Assembly: GCA_030681095.1 (NCBI GenBank)
Contig: JAUXTZ010000397.1
Coordinates: 1-38,519, forward strand
Length of the DNA: 38,519 nt
DNA from: Burkholderiales bacterium
GTDB taxonomy: Bacteria; Pseudomonadota; Gammaproteobacteria; Burkholderiales; Thiobacteraceae
Direction: 5' to 3'
Made by a program: the position numbers and the translations under genes. Under the pieces are notes generated by a model, which was given only the letters and a program-made list of their open reading frames with translations, was not told the DNA's origin and made no database searches. How positions within the stretch are numbered: position 1 is the first letter of the stretch; every line of letters begins with the position of its first letter. Positions 8,892 to 18,193 of this stretch are shown one piece after another.

Positions 8892-9770
8892 ATGATCAAG
8901 GGTAGCCTGGTCGCACTTGTGACCCCGATGCGTGAGGACGGTAGCCTGGATTGGGACCGTTACCGCGCGCTAATCGAATTCCATATTTCCAACCAAACCG
9001 ACGGTTTGGTCGTGGTCGGCACCACCGGAGAATCGCCGACGGTGGATTTCGACGAGCATTGTAAGTTGATTGAGGAAGCGGTGAAGACCGCGCGCGGCCG
9101 CCTGCCGGTCATCGCCGGTACCGGCGCCAATTCCACCACCGAAGCGATCGAATTGACCACCAGCGCCAAAAAAGCCGGCGCCGATGCCTGCCTGCTGGTT
9201 GCCCCCTATTACAACAAGCCGGGGCAAGAAGGCTTGTACCGCCATTTCAAAGCGGTAGCCGATGCAGTCGATATCCCGCAAATTATTTATAACGTGCCGG
9301 GCCGCACCGTCGCCGATATCGCGAATGACACGGCACTGCGACTGGCCCAAGTCCCTAATATCGTCGGCATCAAGGACGCTACCGGCAACCTGCAACGCGG
9401 CACCGATCTGATTTTACGTGCGCCCAAGGACTTCGCCATTTACAGCGGCGACGATGCGAGTGCGGTCGCCTTGCTGCTGATGGGCGGGCACGGCGTGATC
9501 TCGGTCACCGCCAACGTGGCGCCGAAGCTGATGCACGAGATGTGCGCCGCCGCCCTGAGCGGGCAATTAGAAGCCGCACGTGCCGCCAATGCCAAACTGT
9601 TTGCACTACACGAGAAGCTATTCGTGGAGGCAAATCCGATCCCGGTGAAATGGTGTGTACAGCAAATGGGCTTGATCGCAGGCGGCATCCGCCTGCCGCT
9701 CACCCCGCTTGAGCCCGCCCATCACGAGACGCTGCGCCAGGCCATGCGCCAGGCCGGGGTGAACTCTTAA
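8892..9770 (+). CDS. dapA: 4-hydroxy-tetrahydrodipicolinate synthase
   Basis: [63 protein letters not shown]. Confidence 0.97.
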   Translation: MIKGSLVALVTPMREDGSLDWDRYRALIEFHISNQTDGLVVVGTTGESPTVDFDEHCKLIEEAVKTARGRLPVIAGTGANSTTEAIELTTSAKKAGADACLLVAPYYNKPGQEGLYRHFKAVADAVDIPQIIYNVPGRTVADIANDTALRLAQVPNIVGIKDATGNLQRGTDLILRAPKDFAIYSGDDASAVALLLMGGHGVISVTANVAPKLMHEMCAAALSGQLEAARAANAKLFALHEKLFVEANPIPVKWCVQQMGLIAGGIRLPLTPLEPAHHETLRQAMRQAGVNS

Positions 9771-9827
9771 GCAAGTTAATTGACCAACTCGGGATTACAC
9801 GAATCGAGGTTGGAAGGATGGAGCATC

Positions 9828-10964
9828 ATGCATAGCAGAACCAAATACCTAGTCCTTATCGCGATTACAGCCGGCCTGTTGGGCGCTTGCTCTTCCATTT
9901 CGCTTGAGCAAAAGAAAATCGATTACAAATCTGCTGGCAAGGCTCCTTCGCTGGAAGTGCCGCCGGATCTGAGCTCTGCCAACCAGGATGATCGATTTGC
10001 TGTGCCGGACATCAACACACGCAGCACCGCCACCTACTCGGTTTATAACAAAGAGCGGACGAATACCACGCAACGTGAAAACGCGAATCTGCTACCCGAA
10101 CTTTCCAACGCCCGCGTTGATCGCGCTGGCAGCCAGCGCTGGCTGGTGGTGAAAGCCAGCCCGGATCAAGTCTGGCCGGTGGTGCGTGAATTCTGGCAGG
10201 AAAACGGTTTCATCATCAAAATCGAAAATCCGGAAGCCGGTATCATGGAAACCGATTGGGCGGAAAACCGCGCCAAGATACCGCAAGACATCATCCGAAA
10301 CACGCTGGGGAAGCTGCTGGATAGCCTTTACTCCACATCCGAAATGGATAAATTCCGTACCCGGCTTGAGCCCAGCAAGGAAACCGGATTTACCGAAGTT
10401 TACGTCAGCCATCGCGGCATGTACGAGGTGATCAAAGGCGGCGACGGCGGCAATCAAACAGTGTGGGAGCCGCGGCCGGCCGACCCGGAACTGGAAGCTG
10501 AATTTTTGCGCCGCCTGATGGTGCGCTTCGGTGTCGAGGAGACACGCGCTAAAGCACAATTTGCTGGTGGTACAACACAAGAGCGCGCCAAACTTACCCG
10601 TCCCGCCGATGGCGGCGGCAGCCTTGCGCTCTATGATCCGTTTGATCGCGCCTGGCGTCGTGTGGGCTTGGCTTTGGATCGCGTCGGCTTTACGGTGGAA
10701 GACCGTGATCGTTCACGCGGCGTGTATTACGTGCGCTACATCGACCCGGAACTGGATATCGAAAAACAAGAAAAGAAAGGCTGGTTCTCTAAATTGGCCT
10801 TCTGGCGCGGCGACGATAAGAAAAAGGGGCAAGAGCAGTATCAGATCCAAGTGATTGAGGCCGGCGACGGTAGCCAAGTCAAATTGCTGGCCAAAGACGG
10901 CGCCACGGACAAGTCGGAAACGGCGACTAAGATTCTCACCCTGCTCTACGAGCAACTCAAATAA
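9828..10964 (+). CDS. bamC: Outer membrane protein assembly factor BamC (lipoprotein)
   Basis: Lipobox LLGACSS; APSLEVPPDLS; SQRWLVVKASPDQVWPVVREFWQENGF; duplicated C-terminal helix-grip region; follows dapA. Confidence 0.9.
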   Translation: MHSRTKYLVLIAITAGLLGACSSISLEQKKIDYKSAGKAPSLEVPPDLSSANQDDRFAVPDINTRSTATYSVYNKERTNTTQRENANLLPELSNARVDRAGSQRWLVVKASPDQVWPVVREFWQENGFIIKIENPEAGIMETDWAENRAKIPQDIIRNTLGKLLDSLYSTSEMDKFRTRLEPSKETGFTEVYVSHRGMYEVIKGGDGGNQTVWEPRPADPELEAEFLRRLMVRFGVEETRAKAQFAGGTTQERAKLTRPADGGGSLALYDPFDRAWRRVGLALDRVGFTVEDRDRSRGVYYVRYIDPELDIEKQEKKGWFSKLAFWRGDDKKKGQEQYQIQVIEAGDGSQVKLLAKDGATDKSETATKILTLLYEQLK

Positions 10965-11729
10965 ATGCGCTTTGCCTGCCTGGGCAGCGGCAGTGAAGGC
11001 AATGCTTTGGTGGTGGAGGTTGGCGTATCCCGCGTCCTCCTCGACTGCGGCTTCAGCATTAAGGAAACCGTCACTCGCTTAGCCCGGCTCGAGCTTGAGC
11101 CCACCGATCTCAATGGCATCGTGGTTACCCACGAACATTCCGATCATATTGGCGGTGTCACGCGCTTCGCAAACAAATTCAATCTGCCGGTGTGGCTCAC
11201 CCACGGCAGCCTCGCCTATCTTTCAAATTTGGATCAAATGCCGCTGGATACCCGCGTGGTCGACAGCCACGCTGCGTTCGCGGTGGGCGATCTTTACATT
11301 GAACCTTTTCCCGTCCCGCACGATGCGCGCGAACCGATTCAATTTGTCTTTGGCGATGGTCAACACCGCTTAGGCGTACTGACCGACACGGGCATGATCA
11401 CCCCCCATATCGAACAAATGCTCTCCGGCTGCAACGCTTTAGTGCTGGAATGCAATCATGATGCCGGCATGCTTGCCAACGGACCTTATCCCAATAGCCT
11501 GAAACAACGAGTTGGTGGACGGTTTGGCCACTTGGACAATCACGCCGCCGCCGCGCTACTGCGCAGCATCGACACCCAACATCTCACCCATTTAGTTGCA
11601 GCGCATTTGAGCCAAAAGAATAATATGCCGGAACTGGCGCGCGCGGCGTTGGCAGAGGCGCTCAACTGCGCTGAGGAATGGATCGGCATCGCCGATCAGG
11701 CTTTGGGATTTGATTGGAGAACGGTGTAA
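10965..11729 (+). CDS. MBL-fold metallo-hydrolase (YycJ/WalJ-like)
   Basis: MRFACLGSGSEGNALVVEVGVSRVLLDCGFS; VVTHEHSDHIGG; LECNHDAGML; HLSQKNN. Confidence 0.9.
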   Translation: MRFACLGSGSEGNALVVEVGVSRVLLDCGFSIKETVTRLARLELEPTDLNGIVVTHEHSDHIGGVTRFANKFNLPVWLTHGSLAYLSNLDQMPLDTRVVDSHAAFAVGDLYIEPFPVPHDAREPIQFVFGDGQHRLGVLTDTGMITPHIEQMLSGCNALVLECNHDAGMLANGPYPNSLKQRVGGRFGHLDNHAAAALLRSIDTQHLTHLVAAHLSQKNNMPELARAALAEALNCAEEWIGIADQALGFDWRTV

Positions 11730-11758
11730 GGCAAGCGCTCAGCTCGGACACTAGAAAG

Positions 11759-11787
11759 TAAAAAGCCGGCACGAGGCCGGCTTTTTA
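11759..11787. terminator. Bidirectional terminator between convergent genes
   Basis: aaaaagccggcacgaggccggcttttt: AAAAAGCCGG(C)...(G)CCGGCTTTTT stem with A-run and T-run on the two sides. Confidence 0.85.
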
Positions 11788-11805
11788 TTGATACCAAGAA
11801 GCGAA

Positions 11806-12033
11806 TTACTTCTTGTCGCCAGCAGGCATAGCCGGAGCAGCAGCATCAGCAGGCTTGGCAGCGTCAGCAGCAGGCATAGCTGGAGCAGCAGCGTCAGCAG
11901 CAGGCATAGCCGGAGCAGCAGGAGCCGGAGCAGCAGCGTCAGCCTTAGGAGCTTCAACAGGCGCTTCGGTTTTGCCGCATGCAGCCAGCGACAGAGCAGC
12001 GATCAAAGCGGCGAACAGAGCAGTGTGTTTCAT
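11806..12033 (-). CDS. Small Ala/Pro-rich lipoprotein
   Basis: MKHTALFAALIAALSLAACGKTEAPVEAPK lipobox followed by AAPAMPAADA repeats; SD-like aggaaaaggg upstream. Confidence 0.7.
   Translation of the reverse strand: MKHTALFAALIAALSLAACGKTEAPVEAPKADAAAPAPAAPAMPAADAAAPAMPAADAAKPADAAAPAMPAGDKK
11820..11940. repeat. Tandem, partly degenerate 30-bp repeats in the lipoprotein gene (AAPAMPAADA units)
   Basis: Copies of gcaggcatagc(c/t)ggagcagcagc(a/g)tcagca. Confidence 0.85.
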
Positions 12034-12232
12034 TTTTTTCCCTTTTCCTAGTGTGTAAGACAAAACCAAAATCAGAAATCGGTCAAACCATATTTCGATC
12101 CCCGACCGACCGCGAAATTATAGCAACCTGGAAAAATAATACTAGCCCCTTTTTGTGGTTTTTTAAGGGCTTGCGACGGTCTCAAGAGTGCGGCACGAGG
12201 TATTTTATGACATCCAGATAGGGCGGGAGATT

Positions 12233-13546
12233 ATGCTAGACTATTTACCCCAAAATCCTATTTCCTCCCAAACCGACCCCATGCCGCGTCTCTTGATCAC
12301 CCTAGGGATTATGTTCTTGAGCTTGTCGGGGCTGATCCCGCAACCTACGCTGGCAGCCGATCATCTGGTGCGCGTAGGGGTGCTCGCCCATCGCGGCAAG
12401 GATGAAGCCTTAAAAGCCTGGTCACCCACCGCGCGCTACCTTTCTCGGGAAATTCCCGGTTATAACTTTGTCATTGTGCCGCTCAATAATGATGACATCG
12501 GTCCAGCGGTAGAGTATCGGGATCTCGAATTTGTGCTGACCAACCCCGGATCGTATGCCGAACTTGAATACAGCTTCGGCGTCACGCGCATCGCCACGCT
12601 GAAAAGTAAAACACCCCAGGGTGGCTATAGCGTGCTGGGCGCGGTGATCTTCAGTCGTGCCGACCGTGCAGATATTCAAACCTTGGCCGACCTGAAAGGT
12701 AAGCGTTTCATGGCGGTACATGAGAGCGCCTTTGGCGGCTGGTGGCTCGCCTGGCGTGAATTCAAGCGAACCAACATCGACCCCTACAAAGATTTCAAGC
12801 GCTTGCAGTTCGCCGGCTTTCCGCAAGACGACATTGTGTTTGCTGTGCGCGATGGCAAAGCCGATGCCGGCACGGTGCGCACCGATTTACTCGAAAGCAT
12901 GGCACTCGCCGGAAAAATCAATCTCCAGGATTACCGCATCCTGAATCCACAACAAGCAGAGGGCTTTCCCTATGCGCTCAGCACGCCACTTTATCCTGAT
13001 TGGGCATTCGCCGTGCTGCACCATACCCCGGAAAAACTGGCCCAGCTCGTTACCATCGCATTATTAAAAATGTCGCCCGGCGACCCTGCCGCCAGTGCCG
13101 GTGCTTATGCGGAATGGACGGTTCCACTCGACTATCACAGTGTGCAGCAATTGATGCTGGAATTACGGGTCGGCCCTTATCGCAATTACGGCAAACTCAG
13201 CTATCTGGATTTGCTCAAGCAATACTGGATGTGGATTACCGCCGCGCTCGTCATCATTCTCACCTTGGCCGCGGCCTATGCTTACGTGCTTCGTCTGAAT
13301 CGGAAGCTCTCCAGCACCATGAAGCACCTGGAACAAGAAATCGCTCAACGCCAGCGCATCGAACAAGACTTGCTCAAAACACGCGACGACTTGGAACGCC
13401 GCGTAGCGGAACGCACGACCGAACTCGCGCGTATCAATGAGGATCTGGAATCGCGCGTCGCGCGCCGCACCGCACAACTACTCTCCGCTATGCAGCGTCT
13501 GGAAGCGGAAATGAAGGGTCAGCGCTCATCAAGTGAAGCCGAATAA
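12233..13546 (+). CDS. PhnD/TtrS-type periplasmic substrate-binding domain + TM + coiled coil, no histidine kinase domain
   Basis: DHLVRVGVLAHRGKDEALKAWSPTARYLSREIPGYNF; TLADLKGKRFMAVHESAFGGWWLAWREF; TM WITAALVIILTLAAAYAYVL; coiled coil LERRVAERTTELARINEDLESRVARRTAQLLSAMQRLEAEMKG then stop. Confidence 0.85.
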   Translation: MLDYLPQNPISSQTDPMPRLLITLGIMFLSLSGLIPQPTLAADHLVRVGVLAHRGKDEALKAWSPTARYLSREIPGYNFVIVPLNNDDIGPAVEYRDLEFVLTNPGSYAELEYSFGVTRIATLKSKTPQGGYSVLGAVIFSRADRADIQTLADLKGKRFMAVHESAFGGWWLAWREFKRTNIDPYKDFKRLQFAGFPQDDIVFAVRDGKADAGTVRTDLLESMALAGKINLQDYRILNPQQAEGFPYALSTPLYPDWAFAVLHHTPEKLAQLVTIALLKMSPGDPAASAGAYAEWTVPLDYHSVQQLMLELRVGPYRNYGKLSYLDLLKQYWMWITAALVIILTLAAAYAYVLRLNRKLSSTMKHLEQEIAQRQRIEQDLLKTRDDLERRVAERTTELARINEDLESRVARRTAQLLSAMQRLEAEMKGQRSSSEAE

Positions 13547-13556
13547 GCCCCGCACC

Positions 13557-15125
13557 ATGCTGGATCCGGCCATCGCATTTCCTACCCTCATCGAGCATCT
13601 CAAACAGCCCGGCGTTTACCCGCATCCGGTCGATCAAGTCGCGCTGCTGGAAACCCACATCTCGGCCGTGCTGCTCGCCGGCGAATACGCTTACAAACTC
13701 AAAAAACCCTATAACCTCGGCTTTCTCGACTTTACCACCCTGGAGGCGCGTAAATATTACTGCGAGGAAGAGCAGCGTTTGAACCAACGCCTCGCGCCCG
13801 ATTTGTATCTCGGCGTGGTGCCAATCACTGGATCGGTCGATGCGCCGCAATGGGGCGGCACTGGTGCGCCGATCGAATACGCCGTCAAAATGCGCCGCTT
13901 CCCGCAGCAGGTACTGCTGTCCAACGTGATGGCACGCAACGAATTGCAAGCAGCCCAACTTGATGTCCTTGCTTGCCGCATGGCTGCATTCCATCAAGCT
14001 GTCCCAGCCGCCACGATGGAGCAAACCTATGGCCTGCCCGACACGGTACATGCTGCCGCGCGCCAAAACTTTACGCAGATAGAACCGCTGCTTGACCACG
14101 ATACACAGCGCGCGCAATTGGCCCGCTTAGCACAGGCCACCGAAGCGCTATTCACGGCGGATGCGGCACTTTTTCTGCAACGCAAACGCGATGGCTTTGT
14201 GCGCGAATGCCATGGCGACTTGCACCTCGGCAATATGGTCATGCTCGAGGGCGAGATCGTGCCTTTCGACTGCATCGAGTTCAACGCGGATTTTCGCTGG
14301 ATCGATGTCATGAGCGAAATCGCCTTCTTGGTCATGGATCTCGCCAGCCGCGGCCGCCCCGATTTGGGCTTCCGCTTTCTGAACGCTTATCTGGAACAAA
14401 CCGGCGATTTTGCCGGACTCAAGGTATTGCGCTATTACCTGATGTTCCGCGCGGTAGTGCGCGCCAAGATCGCCGCGCTGCGCGCCACGCAACACGAAAC
14501 GCCGTCCACGGTGCGCACGCAAGCCTGGGCAGAGTTCCAGCACTACCTGGATTGGGCGCAGCAAGTGAGCCAACCCCAACCACCCCTGCTGATTTTGATG
14601 CGCGGCGTCTCTGGTTCCGGCAAAAGCACAGTGGCGCGCGAGTTGGCGGCGCATCTCCCGGCCATTCATGTTCGCTCCGATGTCGAGCGCAAACGCCTGT
14701 TCGGCCTCGCCCCGCTGGCACAATCGAAATCTGGTCTGGGGAACGGCCTGTACACGGCTGACGCCACGCAGCGCACCTATGAGCGCTTACAGGGAATTGC
14801 CCAAATGGTGCTGGGCGCAGGGTTTTCCGTGGTGCTCGATGCAGCGTTTCTCAAGCACAGTCAACGAGCAATGTTCGAAGCGATGGGCAAACCTTTCCTC
14901 ATCCTCGCCTGCGAGGCACCGAACGAGGTGCTGCGCGCACGGGTCAATCTACGCCATGCCGCGAAAACCGATGCGGCGGAAGCCGATCTCGCCGTGCTGG
15001 AAAAACAATTAGCCACGCACGAAGCACTCAGTGAAACCGAGCGCGCTCAAGCCATCCTGCTCGACACCCTGCAACCGATCGCAGGTTCAACGCTGGCCAC
15101 GCAGGTGCGTGCCCGGTTTAATTGA
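13557..15125 (+). CDS. Aminoglycoside-phosphotransferase-like domain fused to a P-loop kinase domain
   Basis: CHGDLHLGNMVMLEGEIVPFDCIEFN (APH-type catalytic motif) plus LILMRGVSGSGKSTVARELAAHLPAIHVRSDVERKRLFGL (Walker A). Confidence 0.88.
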   Translation: MLDPAIAFPTLIEHLKQPGVYPHPVDQVALLETHISAVLLAGEYAYKLKKPYNLGFLDFTTLEARKYYCEEEQRLNQRLAPDLYLGVVPITGSVDAPQWGGTGAPIEYAVKMRRFPQQVLLSNVMARNELQAAQLDVLACRMAAFHQAVPAATMEQTYGLPDTVHAAARQNFTQIEPLLDHDTQRAQLARLAQATEALFTADAALFLQRKRDGFVRECHGDLHLGNMVMLEGEIVPFDCIEFNADFRWIDVMSEIAFLVMDLASRGRPDLGFRFLNAYLEQTGDFAGLKVLRYYLMFRAVVRAKIAALRATQHETPSTVRTQAWAEFQHYLDWAQQVSQPQPPLLILMRGVSGSGKSTVARELAAHLPAIHVRSDVERKRLFGLAPLAQSKSGLGNGLYTADATQRTYERLQGIAQMVLGAGFSVVLDAAFLKHSQRAMFEAMGKPFLILACEAPNEVLRARVNLRHAAKTDAAEADLAVLEKQLATHEALSETERAQAILLDTLQPIAGSTLATQVRARFN

Positions 15126-16434
15126 GTTGAATGCGCTGGCCCCAAGGCGTGGGGGCTTTGCCTTTGACGAGCCAAATCACCGGACAGTGTGGCTCACGTG
15201 CGGGAAAGTCGCCTTCCGCATCGGTAAAGTACACCACCAGATCGGGGTGCAGCTGTGCTTGATCGATCCACTCGAATGGCGGCTTGAAACTGGTGCCACC
15301 ACCACCGGTTAGATTTTTCGGCAAGGTTAGCGCTTCCCAAGCTTCAAAAGCCCATGGCCCGTTCTCGCACAAGTGATCGTCACAAGCATGCAAGGTAATG
15401 CGCGCGCGCAACTGGCTTTTAAGCACATCGACCTCGGACAAAAACTCGCCTAACTCCTCGTCACTGATTGAACCGCTGGTATCCACGAAGACAAGCACGT
15501 CAATCATGTTTGAGGACAGGCTGGGCAAAATCGCCTCACCTTCGCGCCGTGACGGACGCTGAAAGCTGTAATCATCACGCGCTGAAACTTTCATGTAACG
15601 CGCAAGAAGCATGCGCCAGGGTAATTGCGGCTGCAGCAAGTGGTCCACCATGCGCGCCAGCGTTTGCGACAGTTTGCCGGCTTGCGCCGCCTGTTGTGCG
15701 GCAGCAGCAAGGCGTTGCTGCCACTGTCGGCCCAGTTCTTCCTTCTCGGTTTCGCTTAAGCTCTCGATTTGCGGCTGGTTGCCAGCACCTTGTTCCTGCT
15801 TGGCGGCTTGACCTTGAGAATCACCTTGGCGCTGTTCCGGCGGCGGCTCCTGGCCTTCGCCTTGTCCCTGGCCTTCTCCGGCCGATTGCTCCGATTCCTG
15901 ATTCTGCGGCGATTGCTGTTGATTCGGCTGGCTTTGCGCACCGCTGCTCGAATCGCTGTCGTACAGATGGCTATCGATGGTTTGTTCCGAGGTATCGGGC
16001 GGGATCAGCGGATATATTTCTTCCGCCGTCAGGCCGTGGTACTCCGGGTTCATCAGACAACCGGCGGGCGGCTTAAGCCCTTCATCCCACAACAGCAGAT
16101 TTACTGCATGGTCACACGCGATATCCCAACGCTTGAGTTCACGATGTTGACGCCGCGCAAAATGCGCCAGCGCGCAATGCATCGCATCGTGCGACAACAT
16201 AAATTGCGTTTGCGCCAGGTTGAGATGCTGAATGAATTTCGGATTGTAGTAAAAGTAACGCGCATCAGTGCCGGTGGTGCGCAAGCGGTCATCCTGCACT
16301 GCCTTCAGCTCAAGATGCATCACTAGCGTACCCAGAAAGGGTTTTTCCAAAATCAAACGCGTGCGCGCGGCGGCAAGCTTGGTCTCGATTTGCGTCAAAT
16401 CGAGTTCCATCGGATGGGCAGGCGAGGCCGCCAT
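15118..16434 (-). CDS. DUF2201-type putative metallopeptidase / VWA-like domain protein
   Basis: HDAMHCALAHFARR (putative metal-binding), Q/E/G-rich linker, VLVFVDTSGSISDEELGEFLSEVD (MIDAS-like DxSxS). Confidence 0.88.
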   Translation of the reverse strand: MAASPAHPMELDLTQIETKLAAARTRLILEKPFLGTLVMHLELKAVQDDRLRTTGTDARYFYYNPKFIQHLNLAQTQFMLSHDAMHCALAHFARRQHRELKRWDIACDHAVNLLLWDEGLKPPAGCLMNPEYHGLTAEEIYPLIPPDTSEQTIDSHLYDSDSSSGAQSQPNQQQSPQNQESEQSAGEGQGQGEGQEPPPEQRQGDSQGQAAKQEQGAGNQPQIESLSETEKEELGRQWQQRLAAAAQQAAQAGKLSQTLARMVDHLLQPQLPWRMLLARYMKVSARDDYSFQRPSRREGEAILPSLSSNMIDVLVFVDTSGSISDEELGEFLSEVDVLKSQLRARITLHACDDHLCENGPWAFEAWEALTLPKNLTGGGGTSFKPPFEWIDQAQLHPDLVVYFTDAEGDFPAREPHCPVIWLVKGKAPTPWGQRIQLN

Positions 16435-16435
16435 A

Positions 16436-17482
16436 TTACATTTCGTAGAGCATCAAATCCGTGACCGAGTTCGCCCACTCGGCGAACTCGGGCACAGCGA
16501 ACAGCGGCTTACCGACCGAGCGATGCAAGTCAGTCACCAACATCACGCCCATCTCACGCTGCGGAAAACGTCGGGCGTATTGCAGGATATTGCCCATGAC
16601 CCGGCCGCCATCCGGAGAATCTTTTGCCAGCACCGCGCGCCGTACCAAGGCCGCGGCAACGCCATATTGCAAATCAATGCCGGCCGGCACATGCGACTCT
16701 CGGCCCTGCACGATGCCGTCAATATCGGGCAGTTGGTCCATGCTATCAACGAAGGCCTTGACCTCGATGCCGGCAGCGGGGCCGACGCAGGCTTGCAGGG
16801 CATCACGCAGCAGTACCGGCATTTCTGTAAACTTTTTCAGAGCGCGGTGCGCGAATTCCCAGGAGCGCGGCGAGGGAAACGCAATTGGGTTATGTGCCGG
16901 ATCGAAATTGAACAACAAGTCGGGCCTAAAGCGCAGAAAACCAATAATGCGCTCGTCGATGCCGCGTCCATGTGCCCAGGCGACCCAATCGTCCAAATGC
17001 GCCTCTACTTCATAATGTGTAAAGCGGTTAGCAAGCGGCGCAGGCATGCTGTAAGTCACACCACGATCACCTTGACGATTGCCCGCAGCGAAAATTGCCC
17101 AGCCATCCGGAATGAAATAATCACCCAAGCGTCGATCCAATATCAATTGATACGCGGCGGTTGATACCGTGGGCGCGGCGGAGGTAATTTCATCCAAAAA
17201 CAAAATGCCGGTCGGACCATGGCGTTGGGCATCGGGCAGCATGGAGGGAATCGCCCATTCAACCCGATCGTTCAAGCGGAATGGAATACCGCGTAAGTCG
17301 GTTGGCTCCATTTGCGACAAGCGGATGTCGATCAGCGGCACGCGGTGCAGGTCCGCAATCTGCGCGATAATCTGCGATTTTCCGACGCCAGGCGGGCCCC
17401 ACAACATCACAGGCGTGTGCTGGCCAGTTAAAGTGCTATTGAATTCGCGTTCGAGAATCGCGGCGATATGAGTCGGTCGCAT
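16436..17482 (-). CDS. MoxR-type AAA+ ATPase
   Basis: MLWGPPGVGKSQIIAQIADLH Walker A; GILFLDEITSAAPTVSTAAYQLILDRRLGDY; directly upstream of the VWA partner. Confidence 0.92.
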   Translation of the reverse strand: MRPTHIAAILEREFNSTLTGQHTPVMLWGPPGVGKSQIIAQIADLHRVPLIDIRLSQMEPTDLRGIPFRLNDRVEWAIPSMLPDAQRHGPTGILFLDEITSAAPTVSTAAYQLILDRRLGDYFIPDGWAIFAAGNRQGDRGVTYSMPAPLANRFTHYEVEAHLDDWVAWAHGRGIDERIIGFLRFRPDLLFNFDPAHNPIAFPSPRSWEFAHRALKKFTEMPVLLRDALQACVGPAAGIEVKAFVDSMDQLPDIDGIVQGRESHVPAGIDLQYGVAAALVRRAVLAKDSPDGGRVMGNILQYARRFPQREMGVMLVTDLHRSVGKPLFAVPEFAEWANSVTDLMLYEM

Positions 17483-17649
17483 GCATTAGTCCAATTCGAT
17501 TTTGGCCACGCCCAAAGCCCTATAAAGATTGAGTGAATGCGCTGCGTGGCGCGCGAAGTGTCGATTTTAAACGGATTCGCACTCGCTCAGCACTATCATG
17601 CAGGGAGAAATTTTGATACCTTGCGGGAATCTCTTGCGATTTTCACACT

Positions 17650-18189
17650 ATGAATTTTTGTAGCCATTGCGGCGGGCCGGTCGCGCTCAGCGTCCCCCCC
17701 GGCGATCATCTGCCGCGCTATATCTGCCCGGCTTGCAGCGCCATCCACTATCAAAATCCGAAAATGGTGGTGGGCACGATTCCTGAATGGGAAGACAAAA
17801 TCCTGCTCTGTCGCCGCGCCATCGAACCCAAGCATGGCTTATGGACGCTACCCGCCGGATTTATGGAAAACAGCGAAACCACCGCGCAAGGTGCTATGCG
17901 CGAGACCTGGGAAGAAGCCTGTGCACAAGTAGAAATCCAGTCGCTCTATTCACTCTACAATTTACCGCACATCAATCAGGTCTATTTGATGTTCCGCGCC
18001 AAACTGCTCAACCTCGATTTTGGCCCTGGTCCGGAAAGTTTGGAGGTCGCCTTATTTCGGGAGCAGGATATTCCGTGGGAAGCCCTTGCGTTTCGCACCA
18101 TCGAGGCCACGCTCAAGGCTTATTTCGCCGACCGGAAAAGCGGTGGTTTTGGCTTTCACATGGGCGATATCTCGCCGCCGCCGAAATAA
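17650..18189 (+). CDS. NUDIX hydrolase with N-terminal zinc ribbon
   Basis: CSHCGGP...YICPACSAIHYQNPK; NUDIX box GFMENSETTAQGAMRETWEEA. Confidence 0.93.
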   Translation: MNFCSHCGGPVALSVPPGDHLPRYICPACSAIHYQNPKMVVGTIPEWEDKILLCRRAIEPKHGLWTLPAGFMENSETTAQGAMRETWEEACAQVEIQSLYSLYNLPHINQVYLMFRAKLLNLDFGPGPESLEVALFREQDIPWEALAFRTIEATLKAYFADRKSGGFGFHMGDISPPPK

Positions 18190-18193
18190 TTTT

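Noticed and set aside
11820-11940. Short direct repeats that might suggest a CRISPR array
   Set aside because: Contiguous coding repeats with no unique spacers.
11813-12058. Gly/Ala-rich plus-strand ORF MSPAGIAGAAASAGLAASAAG...
   Set aside because: Product of the repeat structure on the strand opposite the lipoprotein gene; no SD, and it runs through the lipoprotein's 5' region.
12191-12207. Sigma-54-like GGCACG upstream of the PhnD-type sensor gene
   Set aside because: The -24 box resembles consensus (CGGCACG), but there is no GC at the required N10 spacing (the -12 region reads ATTT).
15468-16076. 202-aa plus-strand ORF opposite the DUF2201/VWA gene
   Set aside because: Antisense to a supported CDS, with no domain signal.
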